A stretch of 64,000 nt of DNA from an uncultured Pelagibacteraceae bacterium (GTDB lineage Bacteria > Pseudomonadota > Alphaproteobacteria > Pelagibacterales > Pelagibacteraceae), in contig CACHGA010000001.1 of assembly GCA_902579285.1 (NCBI GenBank), positions 287,411 through 351,410 on the forward strand. The letters are read 5' to 3'. Both the position numbers and the translations under genes were made by a program. The notes beneath the pieces are model-generated. The model was given only the letters and a program-made list of their open reading frames with translations. It was not told where the DNA came from and searched no databases. Shown in pieces: positions 59,262 to 64,000 of this stretch (position 1 is its first letter; each line of letters starts with the position of its first letter).

Positions 59262-60214
59262 TGTCAGTACTATTAATAGCAGAACACAATAATAAAAACC
59301 TTAAACCATTTACTTTAAATGCAATAAGTGCTGCATCAAAAATCGATGCTGAGATACATGTATTGGTTGCTGGCAGTGGATGTGAAAGTGTTGCAAAAGA
59401 AGTTGCTGAAGTTCCTTTAGTCAAAAAAGTTTTACACTGCGATTCTCCTAATTATCAAAATTATTTACCAGAAAATTTAGCTCCTTTAGTAACTAAGAAT
59501 GCAGATAAATATGATCATATTGTTGCATCAGCAAATACATTTGGAAAAAACTTTATGCCAAGAGTTGCTGCTGCATTAGATACTTCTCAAGTAAGTGATG
59601 TAATAAAAGTTAATTCGCCTGATACATTTGTAAGACCAATTTATGCAGGTAACGCTTTTGCGACTGTAAAAAGCAATGACAAAAAAAGATGTGTAACAAT
59701 TAGACCGACTTCTTTTGAACCTGCACCTAAAACTGGAGGTTCTGCACAAATTGATAAAATAGATGCAGTTGATGTTCCTAATTTTTCTAAATTTGTAAAA
59801 AGAGAAGAAACAAATTCAGAAAGACCGGAACTTGGAACTGCTAGAATAGTAGTGTCTGGTGGAAGAGGATTAGAAAGTGGAGAGAACTTTAAACTCATAA
59901 CTGATATTGCAGACAAATTAAATGCAGCGGTAGGTGCATCACGTGCAGCTGTTGATGCCGGTTATATAAGTAATGATCATCAAGTCGGTCAAACAGGAAA
60001 AGTTGTTGTGCCAGATTTATATATTGCAGTTGGAATTTCAGGAGCGATTCAACACTTGGCTGGAATGAAAGAGAGCAAAATAATTGTCGCAATTAACAAA
60101 GATGGTGAAGCTCCAATATTCAGTATCGCTGATTATGGTTTAGAAGCAGACTTATTCAAAGCCCTTCCCGAGTTCCTTTCCGAGTTAAACAAACTCAATA
60201 CTATCCAAAAATAA
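59261..60214 (+). CDS. etfA: Electron transfer flavoprotein alpha subunit
   Basis: 'VVSGGRGLESGENFKLITDIADKLNAAVGASRAAVDAGYISNDHQVGQTGKVVVPDLYIAVGISGAIQHLAGMKESKIIVAINKD'. Confidence 0.97.
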   Translation: MSVLLIAEHNNKNLKPFTLNAISAASKIDAEIHVLVAGSGCESVAKEVAEVPLVKKVLHCDSPNYQNYLPENLAPLVTKNADKYDHIVASANTFGKNFMPRVAAALDTSQVSDVIKVNSPDTFVRPIYAGNAFATVKSNDKKRCVTIRPTSFEPAPKTGGSAQIDKIDAVDVPNFSKFVKREETNSERPELGTARIVVSGGRGLESGENFKLITDIADKLNAAVGASRAAVDAGYISNDHQVGQTGKVVVPDLYIAVGISGAIQHLAGMKESKIIVAINKDGEAPIFSIADYGLEADLFKALPEFLSELNKLNTIQK

Positions 60215-60235
60215 TTAGTTTGATATAGTCTCGTC

Positions 60236-61843
60236 ATGGCGCGAGAAGCAACAGAATATGATGTAGTAATAGTAGGAGCTGGTCCAGCGGGTTTATCTAC
60301 GGCAATTAAATTAAAACAATTAGATCCCAAACTAAATGTATGTATTTTAGAAAAAGGATCTGAAGTAGGTGCTCATATTTTAAGTGGAAATGTTTTAGAA
60401 ACAAGAGCTCTCGATGAATTATTGCCAAAATGGAGAGAGCAAGGAGCACCAATTAAAACGAAAGTCTCAAAAGAAAAGTTTTTATTTTTAGGAAAAAATT
60501 CCTCATTAAGTTGGCCAACTTGGCTTTTACCAGCAGTTCAAAAAAATCATAATAATTATATTGTAAGTCTTGCAAATTTATGTCGTTGGTTGGCAGAGCA
60601 GGCTGAAAAATTGGGAGTTGAAATTTTCCCTGGATTTCCAGCAAGCGAAGTACTTTATAACGAAGATGGATCTATAAAAGGAGTAGCAACTCTAGATATG
60701 GGTTTAGATAAAGATGGAAATAAAAAAGATGGTTATCAAGAGGGAATGGAATTGCATGCTAAGGTTACTATTTTTTCTGAAGGTTGTAGAGGGCATTTAG
60801 GAAAAGAATTAATTAAAAAATTTAATCTTGATGAGGGAAAAAATCCTCAACAATACGGAATTGGTTTAAAAGAAATTTGGGAAGTAAGCGATGAACAGCA
60901 TCAGGAAGGTTTGGTTATGCATACAGCTGGCTGGCCTTTAGATAGCAAAACATATGGTGGAAGTTTTATTTATCACGCTGAAAAAAAACAAATTTATATT
61001 GGTTACGTGATTGGTCTTGATTACCAAAACCCACACCTATCACCTTTTGATGAGTTTCAAAGATTTAAAACCCATAAGGCAATTAGAAAAATGCTAGAAG
61101 GTGGAAAAAGAATTTCATTCGGAGCTAGAGCCTTAATTGAAGGCGGTCTTCAAAGTTTACCTAAAATGTACATGCCTGGTGCTTTATTGGTTGGATGCGA
61201 TGCAGGAACTTTAAATATGCCTAAGATTAAAGGAACACATACTGCAATGAAGAGTGGAATGATTGCAGCGGAAACTATTATTGAGCATTTTAAAAATAAA
61301 AGAACATTATCTTATTATGAAGAATTATTTAAAAAAAGTTGGGTTTACCAAGAGTTATATGCAGCAAGAAATGTTAAACCAAGTTTTAGTTGGGGTTTAT
61401 TATTAGGGATTATTTTTACAGGTATCGACCAAATATTATTCAGAGGTAAATTACCATTTACTCTTAAACACAAGCATGCTGATCATGAGGCGTTAAAACC
61501 TTCAGCTCAAATGCCTAAAATAGATTATCCAAAACCTGACGGGAAACTTATTTTTGATAAAACAAGTTCAGTTTATTTGACAGGTACTAATCACACAGAT
61601 AATCAACCTGTACACCTTAAATTAAAAGATCCTAATTTGCCGGTGAGTTATACTTTAAATAAGTACGATGAACCTGCTCAAAGATACTGCCCAGTGGGAG
61701 TTTATGAAATTCAACAAGAAAAATTTGTAATAAATTCACAAAACTGTATTCACTGTAAAACTTGCGATATTAAAGAACCTTCTCAGAATATTACCTGGGT
61801 CGCCCCTGAAGGTGGCGGCGGACCTAAGTACGGTAATATGTAA
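60236..61843 (+). CDS. Electron transfer flavoprotein-ubiquinone oxidoreductase
   Basis: 'YDVVIVGAGPAGLSTAIKLKQ', 'KGTHTAMKSGMIAAETI', C-terminal 4Fe-4S 'RYCPVGVYE...NCIHCKTCDIKEPSQNITWVAPEGGGGPKY'. Confidence 0.96.
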   Translation: MAREATEYDVVIVGAGPAGLSTAIKLKQLDPKLNVCILEKGSEVGAHILSGNVLETRALDELLPKWREQGAPIKTKVSKEKFLFLGKNSSLSWPTWLLPAVQKNHNNYIVSLANLCRWLAEQAEKLGVEIFPGFPASEVLYNEDGSIKGVATLDMGLDKDGNKKDGYQEGMELHAKVTIFSEGCRGHLGKELIKKFNLDEGKNPQQYGIGLKEIWEVSDEQHQEGLVMHTAGWPLDSKTYGGSFIYHAEKKQIYIGYVIGLDYQNPHLSPFDEFQRFKTHKAIRKMLEGGKRISFGARALIEGGLQSLPKMYMPGALLVGCDAGTLNMPKIKGTHTAMKSGMIAAETIIEHFKNKRTLSYYEELFKKSWVYQELYAARNVKPSFSWGLLLGIIFTGIDQILFRGKLPFTLKHKHADHEALKPSAQMPKIDYPKPDGKLIFDKTSSVYLTGTNHTDNQPVHLKLKDPNLPVSYTLNKYDEPAQRYCPVGVYEIQQEKFVINSQNCIHCKTCDIKEPSQNITWVAPEGGGGPKYGNM

Positions 61844-62736
61844 TGTCAAAAAATAAAGTTAGCTCAGCTATGTTTTTTGTTTTGTTGGCTGGGTTAATTT
61901 GGTCTTTCGGTCCATTGGTTGTTAGAAATATGGATAATGCAGAGCTAGTTCCATGGCAGTATTCTTTAATAAGAGGGTTAGCAATTTTTTTAATTTTAAA
62001 CCTTTATTTATTTTTAATCGAAGGCACAAACTTTATTAATAATTATAACAAAATAGGCACATCAGGATTAATCGGAGGAATAAGTCTTGGTGTTGCTAAC
62101 ATAACTTTTATTCTCTCATTAACAACAACCTCAGCCGCAGTTACTCTTTTGATGTTAGGTGCATTACCTTTTATAGCGGCAATAATTGCTTATATTGTTT
62201 TAAACGAAAAAATATCTAAAACTACTTTGATAGCCATAACAATTGCAGCAGCAGGAATAATATTTATGTGTTTTGATAGTATTCAAACCGGAACACTGTT
62301 TGGTCTTGTTAATGGATTAATATCTTCTTTAGGGTTTGCAATATTTACAGTTACTCTAAGATATAAAAAAAATACTCCAAAACTAACAACTGTATCTATA
62401 GCAGGATTATTTGCAGCCAGTGTTTCTTTGTTAGTTTTAATTTTTAATGACAGTAATGTTTTTATGACTTTAAAAAACACTTCACTCTCGTCACTACATG
62501 GATTTATAGTTTGTTCAGCACTTATTTTATATTCAGCAAAATCAAAATATCTACCAGCTGCTGATCTAACTCTTCTATCACTTACAGAAATATTGGGTGG
62601 AATTTTTTGGGTTTGGCTTCCTTTATTAGGGATTAATGAGGTTCCAAGTTATAATACAATTGTTGGGGGGTTAATAATTACTTTGGCAATTATATTTTAC
62701 GGTTTGAATACTAAACGCTATATTTTTAGATATTAA
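61843..62736 (+). CDS. EamA/DMT-family transporter
   Basis: About 10 TM segments, two EamA-like repeats. Confidence 0.87.
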   Translation: MSKNKVSSAMFFVLLAGLIWSFGPLVVRNMDNAELVPWQYSLIRGLAIFLILNLYLFLIEGTNFINNYNKIGTSGLIGGISLGVANITFILSLTTTSAAVTLLMLGALPFIAAIIAYIVLNEKISKTTLIAITIAAAGIIFMCFDSIQTGTLFGLVNGLISSLGFAIFTVTLRYKKNTPKLTTVSIAGLFAASVSLLVLIFNDSNVFMTLKNTSLSSLHGFIVCSALILYSAKSKYLPAADLTLLSLTEILGGIFWVWLPLLGINEVPSYNTIVGGLIITLAIIFYGLNTKRYIFRY

Positions 62737-63392
62737 TTTAATTTAGCTATTCTCTCAAGCTCATCTGACTCGAAGACTATTTTATCTGAAACATTTTTCG
62801 ATATATACAATATTGCTTTAACGACATTTTGAATATTTATAGGTTTGTATTTCTTTAAACCTCCAAAAGCAAACAGAGTAAGTGTATTCATTACTGGAGT
62901 AAAAATTACTTCACCTAATCTAAATGATTTTCTATTTCCAATTAACAAAGACGGTCTAATAATAGCAAGTTTTAAAAAGTTTAAATTTTTCAATTCCCCT
63001 TCCACTTGGCCTTTATTTTTTAAATAATTGCTTGATGCATTTGGATTAGCACCAATAGATGAGACGTAATAAAAAGATTTCACGGAGTTTGTTTTTGCTA
63101 TTTTCGCAACATCAACTGGAATATTATATTCAACTCTTCTGTATTCATCTTTATTAGGTGTATCTTTTTTAGTGGTACCAATACAAAAAAAACAATCATC
63201 TCCAATTATTTTATCTTTATATTGTTCTAGATTGGAAAAATCAGTCTTAATAATTTCTACTTTTGGATTATTGACTTCAGGTATAGAGCGCACAAAAACT
63301 TTAATCTTATCGTAAGAATTATTTAAAAGAATAGTTTTAAATAACTCGTTTCCAATTAAACCTGATGAACCAAATATTAATGCAGTTTTCAT
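62733..63392 (-). CDS. NAD(P)-binding SDR/epimerase-like protein
   Basis: 'ALIFGSSGLIGNELFKTIL', 'VKSFYYVSSIGAN', 'LAIIRPSLLIGNR'. Confidence 0.85.
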   Translation of the reverse strand: MKTALIFGSSGLIGNELFKTILLNNSYDKIKVFVRSIPEVNNPKVEIIKTDFSNLEQYKDKIIGDDCFFCIGTTKKDTPNKDEYRRVEYNIPVDVAKIAKTNSVKSFYYVSSIGANPNASSNYLKNKGQVEGELKNLNFLKLAIIRPSLLIGNRKSFRLGEVIFTPVMNTLTLFAFGGLKKYKPINIQNVVKAILYISKNVSDKIVFESDELERIAKLN

Positions 63393-63417
63393 AAATTAAA
63401 TTTGGAGAGTAGGGCTA

Positions 63418-64000
63418 TTATATTTCCCAATCAAATCTTGGAAATGTATCGAATAGTTTAACAACTTTTTCAGACCATTGATTACAGACTTTGGCGTAGT
63501 CTTCGTCTGTAGTATTCAAACATTTTAGAGATGTAATTTTATTTGTATCTTTTTTGTAAATAGCAAAATCTATCGGAGGTCCCACAGTCAAATCACTTTT
63601 TAAAGTGGAGTCCATTGAAATTAAAGCACATCTTGAAGCATCACCTATTTTCACACTCGGCGTTATTACTCTGTCAAGAATTGGTTTTCCATACTTAACC
63701 TCGCCAATTACTAAATATGGTTTGCTATCAGCTGGTCTAATAAAATTTCCCTGCGGATAAACTAGATAAATTTCTTGAGGTTGACCTTTAATTTGACCGC
63801 CAACAATAAACGTCGCTCCAAGAGTAAGAATGTCTGTGTTAACCCCATCTGGCGATGAATGTTTAATGTTTAATTTACCCAAATAAGTCGCGATCTGCTC
63901 GAAATCTTTACATGTATTAAGATTCGGACCATTTTTACTTTTTAAATCTTTTTCTATAGATTTATAGACCGCTTGAGATGTACCTAAATTCCCTGAAGTT
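63418..64000 (-). CDS. Anbu-type (bacterial proteasome-like) peptidase, partial; 5' end outside window
   Basis: 'VIGEVKYGKPILDRVITPSVKIGDASRCALISMDSTLKSDLTVGPPIDFAIYKKD'. Frame is open to the window end. Confidence 0.82.
   Translation of the reverse strand, partial: TSGNLGTSQAVYKSIEKDLKSKNGPNLNTCKDFEQIATYLGKLNIKHSSPDGVNTDILTLGATFIVGGQIKGQPQEIYLVYPQGNFIRPADSKPYLVIGEVKYGKPILDRVITPSVKIGDASRCALISMDSTLKSDLTVGPPIDFAIYKKDTNKITSLKCLNTTDEDYAKVCNQWSEKVVKLFDTFPRFDWEI

Overview
The window is a dense, AT-rich alphaproteobacterial segment. Gene content and order look like SAR11/Pelagibacterales (inference; no database search was run). In order, it contains: the 3' part of rpoD; a tRNA with anticodon CAT; mlaC/mlaA; an AmpD-like amidase; RNase P RNA; a dcw cluster (mraZ-ftsZ-rsmH-ftsL-ftsI-murE/murF fusion-mraY-murD-ftsW-murG-murC-murB-ddl-ftsQ-ftsA-lpxC); bamD-ligA; pepP; uvrD; an AsmA-like gene; fumC; a MazG-like gene; a histone-deacetylase-family gene; a small islet beside a permuted tmRNA gene; thyX; mrp; hflK/hflC; an HtrA-type protease; miaA; ilvB-ilvN-ilvC-leuA; mreBCD-mrdA-rodA-bactofilin; a D-amino-acid/2-hydroxyacid oxidoreductase pair; two paralogous lipoproteins; a dimethylglycine/sarcosine-dehydrogenase-like gene with etfB-etfA-ETF:QO; and a partial Anbu-type peptidase. 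The most unusual locus is about 33.1-35.2 kb. There, a two-gene islet encodes a barrel-only inverse-autotransporter-like protein and a secreted Gly/Ala/Thr-rich protein. It is bracketed by two nested pairs of perfect direct repeats (27 bp and 48 bp). The outer pair is the 3' end of the adjacent two-piece (circularly permuted) tmRNA gene, so the islet appears to have inserted into ssrA. Other notable points are ftsZ moved to the front of the dcw cluster, an FtsA with eroded nucleotide-binding motifs, the MurE-MurF fusion, and a clear MraZ operator overlapping the dcw promoter.
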